This document shows, in pieces, positions 21,446 to 30,083 of a stretch of 64,000 bases of DNA. This DNA is from Streptomyces spinosus (GTDB lineage: Bacteria; Actinomycetota; Actinomycetes; Streptomycetales; Streptomycetaceae). A model generated the notes under the pieces. That model was not told the origin of the DNA and searched no databases. It worked only from the letters and a program-made list of their open reading frames with translations. Position 1 is the stretch's first letter. Each line of letters starts with the position of its first letter. Location: contig NZ_JAINRC010000015.1 of the NCBI RefSeq assembly GCF_020400655.1, forward strand, positions 186,001-250,000, read 5' to 3'. Position numbers and translations under genes: made by a program.

Positions 21446-23365
21446 CTAGTGCAGCCCGCTGATCTCCCGACCGTCCGTCAGGGTGCCCTTCAGGTCCGCC
21501 CGCGCGCCCTGCTCGGCCTTGACGGCGAGCAGCGGCCCCTGCCCGGACGCGGTCACCCCGCCCGTCGCGGAGACCGACGACGTCCCCTCGCTGCCCGCGG
21601 CCAGCAGGTACCAGCTCCCCGCCGCCGACTTCCACAGCACCCCGGCCAGCACATGGGGATCACGCGGTCCGCAGGCCGGCACGTCCGTGCCCTTGGCGAC
21701 GACCGCCCCGGCCGCCCCGCCCGGCGTGCGGAACTGGGCCAGCACGGCCGTGCCGTCACCGCGCCAGGTCTCCGCCCGGGTGCACACCCACGCACCGGTC
21801 CCGGTGCCTTCGGGCAGCGGCTGCTCGGCGTACGCCCAGGCGTTGACGCTGCGGATGCCCGACGAGCGCTCGGCCGCCATGGAGCAGGCGAACGGCGCCC
21901 AGGTGCGCAGGCCGCGCCCGTCGGACGCCTCCCCGGCCGCTCCGGGCCGGCCGGCCGTGAGGTGGGCCGGGACCAGCTCGCCGAGGTCGGTGGTGAGCCG
22001 GGTGCCGGAGGCGTCGGTCAGCTGGAGCACGGTCCACGAGGCGCAGCCGCCGGTCCGTACGGCGGGACTGGCCAGCGGCGCGGTGACGCCGTCGGCGAGG
22101 GCGAGCGGCGTCGCGGGCGCGTCCGGCTTCGTCAGGTCCCGTTGCGCCGCCTTCGTCACCCACGGGGCGGTCAGATAGCGGACGTTGCCGTCGGAGCGGC
22201 CCAGCACCAGCGCGCTCGCCCCGGCGTCCGTGGCCCCGTCGACCCGGGCGAAGTCCAGGGCCGCGCCCCGCGTGCCGTTCTTCGGCTCGGCGTAGCGGGC
22301 GATGCGCAGGCCGTCGTAGAGGATCACCACCCGGGCGGTGTCGACCTCGCCCGCGTACAGCAGCTGGGGCGGGCCGGCCGGGCCGCCGGTCTGGGTGCCC
22401 GGGGTCGCCGAGACGCGGACCGTGTCCCCGGGGCGGGCCCAGACGGCGAGGGCGCGGCGCAGCAGGGCCCGGTCGCCGGTGAGCGGGCCGCGCGCGGGCC
22501 ACACGGAGAAGTCGGTACGGGCCGAGGTCCGCCAGGCGGTGGGGGAGACCCGGACCACCTTGCCGGGGTCGAGGGCGGCCTCGGCGGCCGGGTTCCCGGC
22601 GTAGGAGGGGGCGGCGGGGCCGTCGGGGCCCCAGCCGCCGCCCGGCAGGGCGACCAGCGCGCCGCACACCGCGAGGGCCGCCGCCGCGGCGAGGGCGGCC
22701 TTGGTGTGCCGGCGGCGGCGCGTCAGGTCGCCGGGCCGGGCCTGGAGCGAGCAGGGGTCGAACTCGGGGGAGGCGAGCAGCCCCGGCTGCATGGGCACGC
22801 TGTTCGCCGAGGCCAGCGCGCCACCCGGGTCGCGGACCCCGGCGGCGTCGAGCAGGTCGCGGATGTCCGGGTCGGGCAGCCTCTCCAGGCCGCGCAGGAC
22901 GTAGGCGGCGCGCGCCGGACCGGACAGGGCGGACAGCCGCTGGTCCAGGGCGAGTTCGTCGGCGCCGCCGGAGCGCGGGAACAGCTTCAGACCCCACACC
23001 TGGGGCAGCGGCGGCGGCAGCTGGGTGAGCCGGGGCAGGCCCCTGCGGGGGCGGGCCGCCGCCAGGGCCGTGCACAGGACCCGCTCGCGCAGGTAGGCGT
23101 AGCCGGGGTCGGCCTCCCGGCCGGGGGCCTGGGCCGGGATCACGGACGGCTGCTTGCGGCCCCGGGGCAGGGCGCGCTGGACGAGGGCGTGTGCGGTCAG
23201 GACCCGGCGGCTGCGCCCGAGGCCCGGCGGCAGCACCAGGTAGGCGAACCGGACCAGCCGGGGGTAGTGCTCGACGAGCGCGGCCTCGGCCTGCTCGGAG
23301 CCGGCCGGGCCGGCGGGCCCCCCGGGGGAGGGCGCGTGACGCTGGGACACATCCTGTGACTGCAC
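21446..23365 (-). CDS. Membrane-anchored sigma-factor-like protein with a large extracytoplasmic domain
   Basis: Protein of 639 residues with three visible parts. Residues about 25-185 resemble a degenerate ECF sigma factor: an EHYPRLVRFAYLVL start like sigma region 2, and ALSGPARAAYVLRGLERLPDPDIRDLLDAAGV like region 4. After a cationic stretch (DLTRRRRHTK) comes one hydrophobic segment (about residues 220-245). The remaining 390 residues would lie outside the membrane and include Trp and paired Cys (GGCASW, PFACSM, WVCTR, VPACGP). It is therefore a sigma-like cytoplasmic domain fused to an exported sensor-like domain. I do not recognise a characterised homologue. Whether the N-terminal part binds RNA polymerase cannot be judged by eye. 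Confidence 0.8.
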   Translation of the reverse strand: MQSQDVSQRHAPSPGGPAGPAGSEQAEAALVEHYPRLVRFAYLVLPPGLGRSRRVLTAHALVQRALPRGRKQPSVIPAQAPGREADPGYAYLRERVLCTALAAARPRRGLPRLTQLPPPLPQVWGLKLFPRSGGADELALDQRLSALSGPARAAYVLRGLERLPDPDIRDLLDAAGVRDPGGALASANSVPMQPGLLASPEFDPCSLQARPGDLTRRRRHTKAALAAAAALAVCGALVALPGGGWGPDGPAAPSYAGNPAAEAALDPGKVVRVSPTAWRTSARTDFSVWPARGPLTGDRALLRRALAVWARPGDTVRVSATPGTQTGGPAGPPQLLYAGEVDTARVVILYDGLRIARYAEPKNGTRGAALDFARVDGATDAGASALVLGRSDGNVRYLTAPWVTKAAQRDLTKPDAPATPLALADGVTAPLASPAVRTGGCASWTVLQLTDASGTRLTTDLGELVPAHLTAGRPGAAGEASDGRGLRTWAPFACSMAAERSSGIRSVNAWAYAEQPLPEGTGTGAWVCTRAETWRGDGTAVLAQFRTPGGAAGAVVAKGTDVPACGPRDPHVLAGVLWKSAAGSWYLLAAGSEGTSSVSATGGVTASGQGPLLAVKAEQGARADLKGTLTDGREISGLH

Positions 23366-23384
23366 GTCCGGGAGAACGAGCGGG

Positions 23385-23405
23385 CCGGCGGTTGGTCACC
23401 GCCGG
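23385..23405 (-). terminator. Terminator after the TPR protein gene
   Basis: Eight-bp stem CCGGCGGT/ACCGCCGG with a five-base loop, 10 bases past the stop of 23415-23915 on the minus strand and before the sigma-like gene. Confidence 0.5.
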
Positions 23406-23414
23406 ACGAGTGAT

Positions 23415-23915
23415 TCACACCCCGGGTTCGACCAGGGCGCGCGCGTAGTTGGCCATGGAGCGCTGGTAGCGCGGCAGGTGGGGGGCGAGCGCTCCGAGCA
23501 CCAGGGACAGGCCCTCGCGGTCGCGGCCCAGGCTGGACAGGCACAGGGCGAGCGCGGCCCGTACCGCGTCGTCCAGCTCGTCGGACGGGGCGTCGAGTTC
23601 GGGCGTCAGCAGCTTGACGCCCTCCTCCGCCTGTCCGGTGTTGCGCAGCGAACTCGCCAGCTGGATCCTGGCCCGGCGGCCCTTGTACCCGTCCAGTCCG
23701 CGGGCCAGCGCCTCGCGGTACAGCGGCACCGCCTTGTCGGAGTGCCCGGTGGAGTCCCAGGCGCAGGCCCGCTCGAAGGGCCCGAGCGGGCTGTCGTCCG
23801 GCAGTTCGGCGACGAGGGTGTCGATCAGGGAGCGGAACTCGTGCGCGCGTTCCTCTGGATACTCGTCGAAGGCGGCCCAGGCGGCGGTCACGCGGTCTTC
23901 CCAGTTCTGGTTCAC
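23415..23915 (-). CDS. Tetratricopeptide-repeat protein
   Basis: Soluble protein of 166 residues built from TPR-like helices: GPFERACAWDSTGHSDKAVPLYREAL, ARIQLASSLRNTGQAEEGVKLL and AALALCLSSLGRDREGLSLVL-type segments. The GTG at 23915 (NQNWEDRVTAAW follows) is chosen because GAAGG lies at correct spacing and residues farther upstream are not protein-like. Such short TPR proteins serve as interaction scaffolds; the partner is unknown. A hairpin downstream separates it from the sigma-like gene. Confidence 0.85.
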   Translation of the reverse strand: MNQNWEDRVTAAWAAFDEYPEERAHEFRSLIDTLVAELPDDSPLGPFERACAWDSTGHSDKAVPLYREALARGLDGYKGRRARIQLASSLRNTGQAEEGVKLLTPELDAPSDELDDAVRAALALCLSSLGRDREGLSLVLGALAPHLPRYQRSMANYARALVEPGV

Positions 23916-24030
23916 CGCGTCACCTTCGCACACCCGTGCGCGCCCGGTCACCGGATTTGAGCGCAGCGCGCGCGGGAGCCGTATCCGAGGGCGCTGGGGC
24001 ACGCTCGGCACACCGGACCGGAGGAAACAG

Positions 24031-24423
24031 ATGAGGTTGACAGGACTGCTGCTCGGCGCCGCGGCCGTACTGGCGCTGGCGGGCTGCGGCTCGGGCGGCA
24101 GGACGGAGTCCGTGCCGCCCACCGCGACCGGCAGCCTGGAACACCTGGCCGCCGAGGTGAAGTGCGAGCCGAACATGCAGACCGACGCGGACGAGATCCG
24201 CCAGGCCATCTGCGGCACCGGGAAGGGCAGGTTCATCCTCGCCACCTTCGCCACCGACCGCGGCCAGCGCGAGTGGATCAACGACGCCAAGGACTACGGC
24301 GGCCACTACCTGGTCGGCCGCAAGTGGGTCGCCGTCGGCGACGACGGGGTGGTCAAGGCGCTGCGCGGCACGCTCGGCGGCGACCTGGAGGACGGCGCCG
24401 ACCACCACGGGCACAGCGGCTGA
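24031..24423 (+). CDS. Small secreted lipoprotein of unknown function
   Basis: Protein of 130 residues starting at an ATG after GGAGG. The lipoprotein signal is clear: two early charged residues, a Leu/Ala core and the lipobox LAGC with Cys at position 19. The mature domain (about 110 residues) contains two Cys (VKCEPN, QAICGTG), which may form a disulfide, and a conserved-looking FILATFATDRGQREWINDAK. It ends in a His-rich tail (DHHGHSG). I do not recognise the family. It is convergent with the DUF1996 gene through a shared terminator. Confidence 0.8.
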   Translation: MRLTGLLLGAAAVLALAGCGSGGRTESVPPTATGSLEHLAAEVKCEPNMQTDADEIRQAICGTGKGRFILATFATDRGQREWINDAKDYGGHYLVGRKWVAVGDDGVVKALRGTLGGDLEDGADHHGHSG

Positions 24424-24443
24424 CGAGCGCGTCCGGGCACGGC

Positions 24444-24482
24444 GAAGGCCGGTGACGGGAGGGGGGTTCGTCACCGGCCTTC
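24444..24482. terminator. Bidirectional terminator between convergent lipoprotein and DUF1996 genes
   Basis: Fourteen-bp stem (GAAGGCCGGTGACG at 24444-24457, complement at 24469-24482) with an 11-base G-rich loop. It lies 20 bases from either stop codon and can serve both genes. Confidence 0.75.
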
Positions 24483-24503
24483 TGTCTTGCGCCCGTTACG
24501 GGA

Positions 24504-26054
24504 TCACGAGCATTTCTGACCGCGGTTGACGCAGTTGGCGATCTTGTTGGCCAGACCGTTCTTCGTGACGCTGATGAAGTCGTCGTGGTCCGTGGCCGCC
24601 TTGTGCAGCTGCTCCGGGAACCCGTCCACCGCGTAGGCGTTCTTCACCTGGCCGTTCTGCACGGTCGGGGGCGTGATGTCGTACACCAGGCGCATCGTCA
24701 GCTGCGGGATCGCCTTGAAGCCGTTCTGGCAGTTGCCGTTCGGGTCGGCGAACGCGACGTGCGTGCGGTGGTTGGCGCTGTCGACGTTCTGGCCGTCCCA
24801 GCAGCTCTGGAAGGCGAACGTCCGCACCACCTTGCTGCCCTGCGGGCAGATCGGGTACTGCGTGGTGAGCTGGACCTTGTTCTCGAAGCCGGTGCAGCTC
24901 CAGTGCGCGTTGGCGTTGGCCAGACCGTTGGTGGTGGTCTTGGCGTCACCGGTGATGATGCGCAGGAACTGCGGCATCGCGACGACCTTGCCGCGCGGGC
25001 TGCCCACGTACTTGATCTGCGCCTGCACGGGGGTCAGGATGCGGCCGACGTTGCCTTCCTTGCCACCGCCGTCGGCGTTCTGGTCGAAGTCCTGGGTGCC
25101 GTCCTGGACGCGGACCACCGGCCAGTAGTACGACGACAGGTCGTTCTGGTTCTGGCAGCTGGTGGCGGCCTGGAGGAACGTCTGGTTGCTGGAGAAGGCG
25201 TTGACCTTCTGGTTGCCGACGTAGTCGTGCAGGTGGTGCGCGCCGTTGGCCACACCGGGCGCCACGATCACGTTGTCGGTGTTGTGGTTCTTGTTGGCGT
25301 TCACACCGCAGCGCGTGGTGAAGGAGCCGGTCGAGGCGTTGCGGCCGGCGCGCGGCTTGGCCTTGACGTTCGCCTGGACCTTGGTGATGTCCACGAAGTC
25401 GGCCGCGACCGGGCCGTTGCCGGCCTGCCCGCCGATGTTGCCCTGCTGCCCGTTCTGACCCTGCTGGCCGCCCTGCTGCTGGCCGCCGTTCTGCTGGCCG
25501 CCCTGCTGCTGCCCGCCGTTCTGCTGGCCGCCTTGCTGCTGCCCGCCGTTCTGCTGGCCGCCGGCGGTGGTCTGGTTGGCGTTCTGCGCCGTGCAGTTGA
25601 CCAGGGTGTCGAGGCTGCCGGGAGCGGTGCCGCCGACACGGGTGATCTCCAGCCTGATCCGGTCGAGGATCACCTTCCGCCGGTCCTGGAGCGGCTGAAG
25701 GATGGAGTTCTGCACGAAGCTCGCGTCCCTGGCCTGCGCGTCCCGCGTGGTCGCCAAGCGCTGGTAGGCGTCGGTGATCTGGCGGTCCAGGTTGGCCAGC
25801 TCCCCGGCGACCTCGGTACGGGCCTGCGCCGGCACGTTGGTGAGCTTCTGGCCCACGTCCGGGCAGGAGATGGTCGCGACCTGCGCCGTCGCGGCCTTCG
25901 TCTGGTTGCCTCCCCACGACTGGTTGTCCGACTCGTGAGCCGAGGCGTAGAAGTTCGCCCAGATCAGCCCGCCCCCACCGAGCGCTAGGGCCGCCGATGC
26001 GGCTATGGCCTTGGTGGCCAGCGGCGTACGGCGTTTTCGTGTGTTGCGTCCCAT
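24504..26054 (-). CDS. Secreted DUF1996 protein with a Gln/Gly repeat linker
   Basis: Exported protein of 516 residues. AGAGGAG precedes the ATG at 26054. A cationic N-terminus (MGRNTRKRR) and hydrophobic core form a signal or signal-anchor. Next is a helical region with two Cys (ISCPDV, LVNCTAQ, about residues 60-155), then a low-complexity linker of repeated GGQQNGGQQQ (about 165-200). The C-terminal DUF1996 domain (about 215-516) shows FTTRCGVNANKNHNTDN, GAHHLHDYVGNQ and SCWDGQNVDSANHRTHVA, rich in His, Cys and Trp. DUF1996 occurs in secreted bacterial and fungal proteins of unsettled function. The module plan resembles 33078-33761. Confidence 0.88.
   Translation of the reverse strand: MGRNTRKRRTPLATKAIAASAALALGGGGLIWANFYASAHESDNQSWGGNQTKAATAQVATISCPDVGQKLTNVPAQARTEVAGELANLDRQITDAYQRLATTRDAQARDASFVQNSILQPLQDRRKVILDRIRLEITRVGGTAPGSLDTLVNCTAQNANQTTAGGQQNGGQQQGGQQNGGQQQGGQQNGGQQQGGQQGQNGQQGNIGGQAGNGPVAADFVDITKVQANVKAKPRAGRNASTGSFTTRCGVNANKNHNTDNVIVAPGVANGAHHLHDYVGNQKVNAFSSNQTFLQAATSCQNQNDLSSYYWPVVRVQDGTQDFDQNADGGGKEGNVGRILTPVQAQIKYVGSPRGKVVAMPQFLRIITGDAKTTTNGLANANAHWSCTGFENKVQLTTQYPICPQGSKVVRTFAFQSCWDGQNVDSANHRTHVAFADPNGNCQNGFKAIPQLTMRLVYDITPPTVQNGQVKNAYAVDGFPEQLHKAATDHDDFISVTKNGLANKIANCVNRGQKCS
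25462..25560 (-). repeat. Coding tandem repeat, 30-bp period, Gln/Gly-rich linker
   Basis: About three imperfect 30-bp units encode GGQQNGGQQQ inside the DUF1996 protein, with a degenerate GQQGQNGQQG tail. Copies are nearly identical, so copy number is likely to vary between strains. It is in frame and uninterrupted by spacers. Confidence 0.8.
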
Positions 26055-26190
26055 GGAACTCCTCTGACTTCCTTGCGGGGCAGCATCGAGGCGCCCGACA
26101 GGAGTGAAGCGGCGCCCTTCCATACGGACGCCGCCCCGGAGGTGTTCACCGGCCTCACAAATTCCTCTTCGTCACAAGGGAGTTGGCAGC

Positions 26191-26844
26191 TCACCGGTCG
26201 CGGTCGAGATGGGCGAGGACCGCCAGGACACGCCGGTTGTCGTCGTCCGACACCTCGAGGCCCAGCTTGGCGAAGATGTTCGAGGTGTGCTTGGCGATCG
26301 CCCGTTCCGTGACGACGAGCTGTGCCGCGATGCCCGCGTTGGACCGGCCCTGCGCCATCAGCTCCAGCACCTCCCGCTCGCGCGGGGTGAGCCGGCCGAG
26401 CGGCGTGGTGCCGGCCGACCGCCGGGACAGCAGTTGCCGGATCACCTGCGGGTCCATCGCCGTACCGCCCGCCGCCACCCGCCGTACGGCGTCGATGAAC
26501 TGCTCCGCGTCGAACACCCGGTCCTTCAGGAGATAGCCGATCGCGCCGTTGCCGTCGGCGAGCAGCTCGCGCGCGTAGAGCTGCTCCACGTGCTGGGAGA
26601 GGACCAGCACCGGCAGTCCCGGCCGCGCCCGCCGCGCCGCGAGCGCGCACTGCAGGCCCTCGTCGGTGTGCGTCGGCGGCAGGCGTACGTCGACCACGGC
26701 CACGTCCGGCTCCAGCTCGTCCAGCGCGCGGGCGAGTTCCGGTCCGGACTCGACGGCCGCGGCGATCTCGAAGCCGTAGGCCTCCAGCATCCGCACCAGG
26801 CCGTCGCGCAGCAGGAAGAGGTCTTCGGCTAGGACAACACGCAC
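26191..26844 (-). CDS. LuxR-type (NarL family) response regulator
   Basis: Cytoplasmic response regulator of 217 residues. The receiver domain begins VRVVLAEDLFLLRDGL, carries the phosphoacceptor Asp in VAVVDVRLPP, and the switch Lys in GYLLKDRV. The C-terminal HTH is RLTPREREVLELMAQGRSN, then VTERAIAKHTSNIFAKLGL. The GTG at 26844 has GGAG five bases upstream and lies inside the 3' end of the kinase gene (16-base overlap), so the pair is co-transcribed and probably translationally coupled. Targets are not apparent. The DUF1996 gene is the next gene downstream, 136 bases on. Confidence 0.93.
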   Translation of the reverse strand: MRVVLAEDLFLLRDGLVRMLEAYGFEIAAAVESGPELARALDELEPDVAVVDVRLPPTHTDEGLQCALAARRARPGLPVLVLSQHVEQLYARELLADGNGAIGYLLKDRVFDAEQFIDAVRRVAAGGTAMDPQVIRQLLSRRSAGTTPLGRLTPREREVLELMAQGRSNAGIAAQLVVTERAIAKHTSNIFAKLGLEVSDDDNRRVLAVLAHLDRDR

Positions 26845-28106
26845 GGGATCTCCATGGTGACCATGGTGGGACCGCCCGCGGGGCTGCTGACGGCCAGGAC
26901 GCCGTCGAATGTACCGAGCCGGCGCTCCACCCCGGCGAGCCCCGAGCCCGCCCCGACCGACGCGCCGCCCCGGCCGTTGTCGGTGACGGTGACCCGCAGC
27001 CGGCCGTCGGTGTGGTGCACGTCGACCCACACCCGGTCGGCGCCGGAGTGCTTGACCGCGTTGGTGAGCAGCTCGTTCACCGCGAAGTAGGCCGCCGACT
27101 CGACCGGCGCGTCCGCGCGGCCGGGCAGCTCCACGGTGACCTCCGTGACCAGCGGCAGCCGGAGCGCCAGCGCCCGTACGGCGTCGCCGAGCCCGCGTTC
27201 GGCGAGGACCGGCGGATGGATGCCGCGCACCAGGTCGCGCAGCTCCTCCAGGGCGTCGGCGGAGTTCCGGCGGGCCTGGGCGATCAGCCTCTTCGCCTGT
27301 GCCGGGTCCCGCTCGACCAGCATCTCGATGGTGCCGAGGTCCATGCCCATGGCGACCAGCCGGGCCTGTGCCCCGTCGTGCAGGTCCCGTTCGATGCGGC
27401 GCAGTTCGGCGGCCGAGGTGTCGACCGCGTCCCGCCGGGTCTCGGTCAGCACCTGGACCCGCTCGGCGAGCGCGGCGTGGGAGGCGCCGATCATGGCCCG
27501 GGTGAGGGTGAAGTGCGCGGTGAGCAGGCGCGGCGGGAGGCGCCAGGTGGCGGCGAGGACCACGGCGCCGAGCGCTGCGGCGCCGAGGGCCGTCGCCTGG
27601 CCGGTGACCGGCACGAACGCGTACCAGTAGACGGCGCCCGGTTCGCCGGCGTACGCCCTCCACAGCCCGGCGCCCACCAGGAGCCCCTGGACCGGGAAGA
27701 ACACCAGCACCGCCGGCAGCAGCGCGGTGACGAATCCCGCGGTCATGTCGACCGGCAGCCACAGCGCGTCCCGCCGTACCTGCGGGTCCCCGAGCAGCGC
27801 GACGGTGCGCGTCCACGGGTTGGCGCCCGCCGGGAGCGGCCGGTACACCGCGGGGATTGTGACCCCGCACCACTCGGCCGCGAGCCTCCTGCGGGCGTCC
27901 GCCAGCGCCCGCACCCCCGTGAGGACCGCCGGGGTGGTGACGAGCCCGATGCCGAGCGGGACGAGCGCCACGGACAGGAGCGTCAGGGCGAGGAACGCCA
28001 CCCCGCACGGCAGGACCACGACGGCCAGCACCAGCCCCTGCACGGCGGCCAGCAGCGTCTCCTTCGCCTGGGCGCGCAAGCCGGCCCTGTCTTCGTCGGT
28101 GTTCAT
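26829..28106 (-). CDS. Two-component sensor histidine kinase (HisKA_3 type)
   Basis: Membrane kinase of 425 residues. The N-terminal half has four to five hydrophobic segments in the arrangement of the Streptomyces putative-sensor domain (VLAVVVLPCGVAFLALTLLS at the start). The dimerisation/phosphoacceptor motif is ERDLHDGAQARLVAMGMDLG. The ATPase domain has FAVNELLTNAVKHS, TDNGRGGASVGAGSGLAG and a GPTMVTMEIP end. The ATG at 28106 (MNTDEDRAG) is chosen by the onset of coding character; its ribosome site is weak. It phosphorylates the overlapping downstream regulator. The signal is unknown. Confidence 0.92.
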   Translation of the reverse strand: MNTDEDRAGLRAQAKETLLAAVQGLVLAVVVLPCGVAFLALTLLSVALVPLGIGLVTTPAVLTGVRALADARRRLAAEWCGVTIPAVYRPLPAGANPWTRTVALLGDPQVRRDALWLPVDMTAGFVTALLPAVLVFFPVQGLLVGAGLWRAYAGEPGAVYWYAFVPVTGQATALGAAALGAVVLAATWRLPPRLLTAHFTLTRAMIGASHAALAERVQVLTETRRDAVDTSAAELRRIERDLHDGAQARLVAMGMDLGTIEMLVERDPAQAKRLIAQARRNSADALEELRDLVRGIHPPVLAERGLGDAVRALALRLPLVTEVTVELPGRADAPVESAAYFAVNELLTNAVKHSGADRVWVDVHHTDGRLRVTVTDNGRGGASVGAGSGLAGVERRLGTFDGVLAVSSPAGGPTMVTMEIPCVLS

Positions 28107-28137
28107 GCCGTCAGTCTTGCCCAAGGCCGCGCCGGGG

Positions 28138-29187
28138 TCAGTCGTCCGAGGGCCCCTCTTGGGGGGTGGTGCCAGGTACACCCCCGGTCCGCGCCAGCAA
28201 CTCCGCCTCGACTTCCGGATCCAGGCCCGTGCGGGTACGGTCCGGGCGCTGCGGCGCGCTGCCGCCGATCTCCGTCAGCCACCGCCAGGTGTCCGCGACG
28301 GTCTCGCCCACCGGCCGGCACACCAGCCCCGCGGCCACCGCCCGCGACACGTCCGCGCCGTGCACGGCGTCGTGCGTCTCGCCGCCCGGCGGCACCCACA
28401 CCGGCAGCTCGGTCCACGGTTCGATACCGGCCTCCAGGATCGCCTCCGGGTCGGTCCAGCGCAGTTCCGCGTCCGCGCCGGTGACCCGCAGGCACGCCTG
28501 GAGCAGCTCGCCCATGGTGGTGTGGCCGGGCGGGCTCACCAGGTCGTACGGCCCGGACAGCCCGTGTTCCAGCGCGCCGAGCAGCCACTCGGCGAGGTCG
28601 CGCACGTCGACGTAACTCACGGGCAGGTCGCGCGGGCCGGGCGCCAGGACCGGGCCGCCGCGGGCGATCCGGGTCAGCCACCAGGGCAGCCGGCCGACGT
28701 TCTCGTACGGGCCGAGGATCAGTCCGGCCCGGACCAGCAGCGAGTCCGCCGCGCCGAAGGCCTCCACGGCGGCCAGTTCCCCGCCGCGCTTGTCCCGCGC
28801 GTAGTCCGTCGCCCCGGCGTCCGCGGCCGCGCCCCCGACCAGCGGGGCGTCCTCCGCGCCGCCGCGCGGCCAGGGCCAGGCGTACACCGACCGGCTGGAG
28901 ACGTACGCGTACCGTCCGGCCCGGCCGCGCAGCAGCCGGGCCGCCTCGTGCACGGCGCGCGGGGCGGCCGACCAGGTGTCCACCACGGCGTCCCAGCCCC
29001 CGCCGTCGTCCGCCGCGAGGGCGGCGAGGCCGTGGGGCGCGGTGCGGTCGCCGTGCAGCGACCGCACCCCGGCCGGGGGCTGGTGCCGTCCCCGGTGGAA
29101 GACGGTCACCTCCCAGCCGCGTCGAAGCGCGGCCTCCACCACGGCCCGTCCCACGAACTCCGTTCCGCCCAGCACGAGAAGTCTCAT
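28138..29187 (-). CDS. NAD-dependent epimerase/dehydratase family protein
   Basis: Extended short-chain dehydrogenase-type protein of 349 residues. The N-terminal Rossmann motif is LVLGGTEFVGRAVVEAALRR, followed by WEVTVFHRGRH and a DAVVDTWSAAPRAV stretch. YAYVSSRSVYAW supplies the Ser/Tyr area, but the Lys of a classical YxxxK is displaced to YARDKRG, which lies further on. Cofactor binding is well supported; substrate and reaction are not. The ATG at 29187 begins exactly at the Rossmann strand. It lies 31 bases upstream of the histidine kinase gene on the same strand. Confidence 0.85.
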   Translation of the reverse strand: MRLLVLGGTEFVGRAVVEAALRRGWEVTVFHRGRHQPPAGVRSLHGDRTAPHGLAALAADDGGGWDAVVDTWSAAPRAVHEAARLLRGRAGRYAYVSSRSVYAWPWPRGGAEDAPLVGGAAADAGATDYARDKRGGELAAVEAFGAADSLLVRAGLILGPYENVGRLPWWLTRIARGGPVLAPGPRDLPVSYVDVRDLAEWLLGALEHGLSGPYDLVSPPGHTTMGELLQACLRVTGADAELRWTDPEAILEAGIEPWTELPVWVPPGGETHDAVHGADVSRAVAAGLVCRPVGETVADTWRWLTEIGGSAPQRPDRTRTGLDPEVEAELLARTGGVPGTTPQEGPSDD

Positions 29188-29226
29188 GCCGGGGATCGTG
29201 CCCGGTCCGGGCGGTGGTGGCGCGGG

Positions 29227-29245
29227 GCTCTGCCGAGGGCAGAGC
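29227..29245 (-). terminator. Hairpin between the winged-helix gene and the epimerase gene
   Basis: Eight-bp stem GCTCTGCC/GGCAGAGC with a three-base loop, about 145 bases beyond the winged-helix stop and 40 bases before the epimerase start. It may terminate or attenuate transcription. The rest of the 201-base gap holds no recognisable feature. Confidence 0.4.
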
Positions 29246-29388
29246 GGGGCCCCGGCACCCGGCTCGCACCCGAAGCGCACGGCCGGCGGCCCGGCACCGA
29301 AGCCCGGCGACCGCCCTCGGCCCCGCCGGGGCCGTACGGACGGTGGTGCCAGGACTGTGGCAGTCGGCGTCCGGCCGGAGGCGGATCG

Positions 29389-29964
29389 TCAGCGGGCGGT
29401 CGGCGGGGTGTACTTGTAGCCGACCCGGCGCACCGTCTGGATCGCCTGGCGGTGCTCGGCGCCCAGCTTGCGGCGCAGCCGGGCGATGTGGACGTCGACG
29501 GTGCGGCCGTCGCCGACGTGGCCGTAGCCCCACACCGTGGTGACCAGCTGGTCGCGGGTGTGCACCCGGTGCGGGTGCGCCACCAGGTGCGCCAGCAGCT
29601 CGAACTCCAGGTAGGTCAGGTCGAGTTCACGGCCGTCGACGCTGGCGGTGCGCCGCACGGGGTCGATCCGCACCAGCGGTTCGGTGCCGGAGGCGGCCTC
29701 GGTGTCCGGCTGGTCCGGGACCGCGACCGGCAGGAACGGGGGCCGCTGGTCGGCCGGGACCAGCACCAGGTAGCCGACCATCGGCGGCTGGCCCGGCAGG
29801 GTCGGCAGGGTGTGCTGCGGCGCGGGCAGCCAGGTGGCGCCGGGCGGCAGGAAGTCCGCGACGTCCACCACCTCGTCCCGGTCGACGGCGCGCAGCCGGT
29901 GCCGGGTGCCGTTCGCGGCGGGGGCGGACAGGGTGGCGGTGGACAGGGAACGGGTGGTCGCCAT
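29389..29964 (-). CDS. Stand-alone OmpR/PhoB-type winged-helix regulator
   Basis: DNA-binding protein of 191 residues with the effector domain of OmpR-type response regulators but no receiver domain. Residues about 98-188 hold the winged helix: RRTASVDGRELDLTYLEFEL, then RVHTRDQLVTTVWGYGHVGDGRTVDVHIARLRRKLG and VRRVGYKY. The N-terminal 95 residues (VVDVADFLPPGATWLP, MVGYLVLVPADQRPP) match nothing I know. No phosphoacceptor Asp pattern is seen, so control must be by another route. A 40-codon candidate leader ORF with strong GC third positions lies 119 bases upstream. Confidence 0.88.
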   Translation of the reverse strand: MATTRSLSTATLSAPAANGTRHRLRAVDRDEVVDVADFLPPGATWLPAPQHTLPTLPGQPPMVGYLVLVPADQRPPFLPVAVPDQPDTEAASGTEPLVRIDPVRRTASVDGRELDLTYLEFELLAHLVAHPHRVHTRDQLVTTVWGYGHVGDGRTVDVHIARLRRKLGAEHRQAIQTVRRVGYKYTPPTAR

Positions 29965-30083
29965 GAGAGGTCAGCTCTTTCGCGCGAGAGGTTCGTCGGA
30001 AGGTGCGGCGGCCGCGATTCGTGGTCGGGCGCGCCGGAGGACGTACGTCGTTCCGCGCTGGCCGAAGGCCGGGGTGTACGGCT

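Noticed and set aside
25462..25560. Short regular repeats that could suggest a CRISPR array
   Set aside because: The repeats are contiguous, in frame and lack unique spacers. They encode the Gln/Gly linker of the DUF1996 protein, and no cas genes are present.
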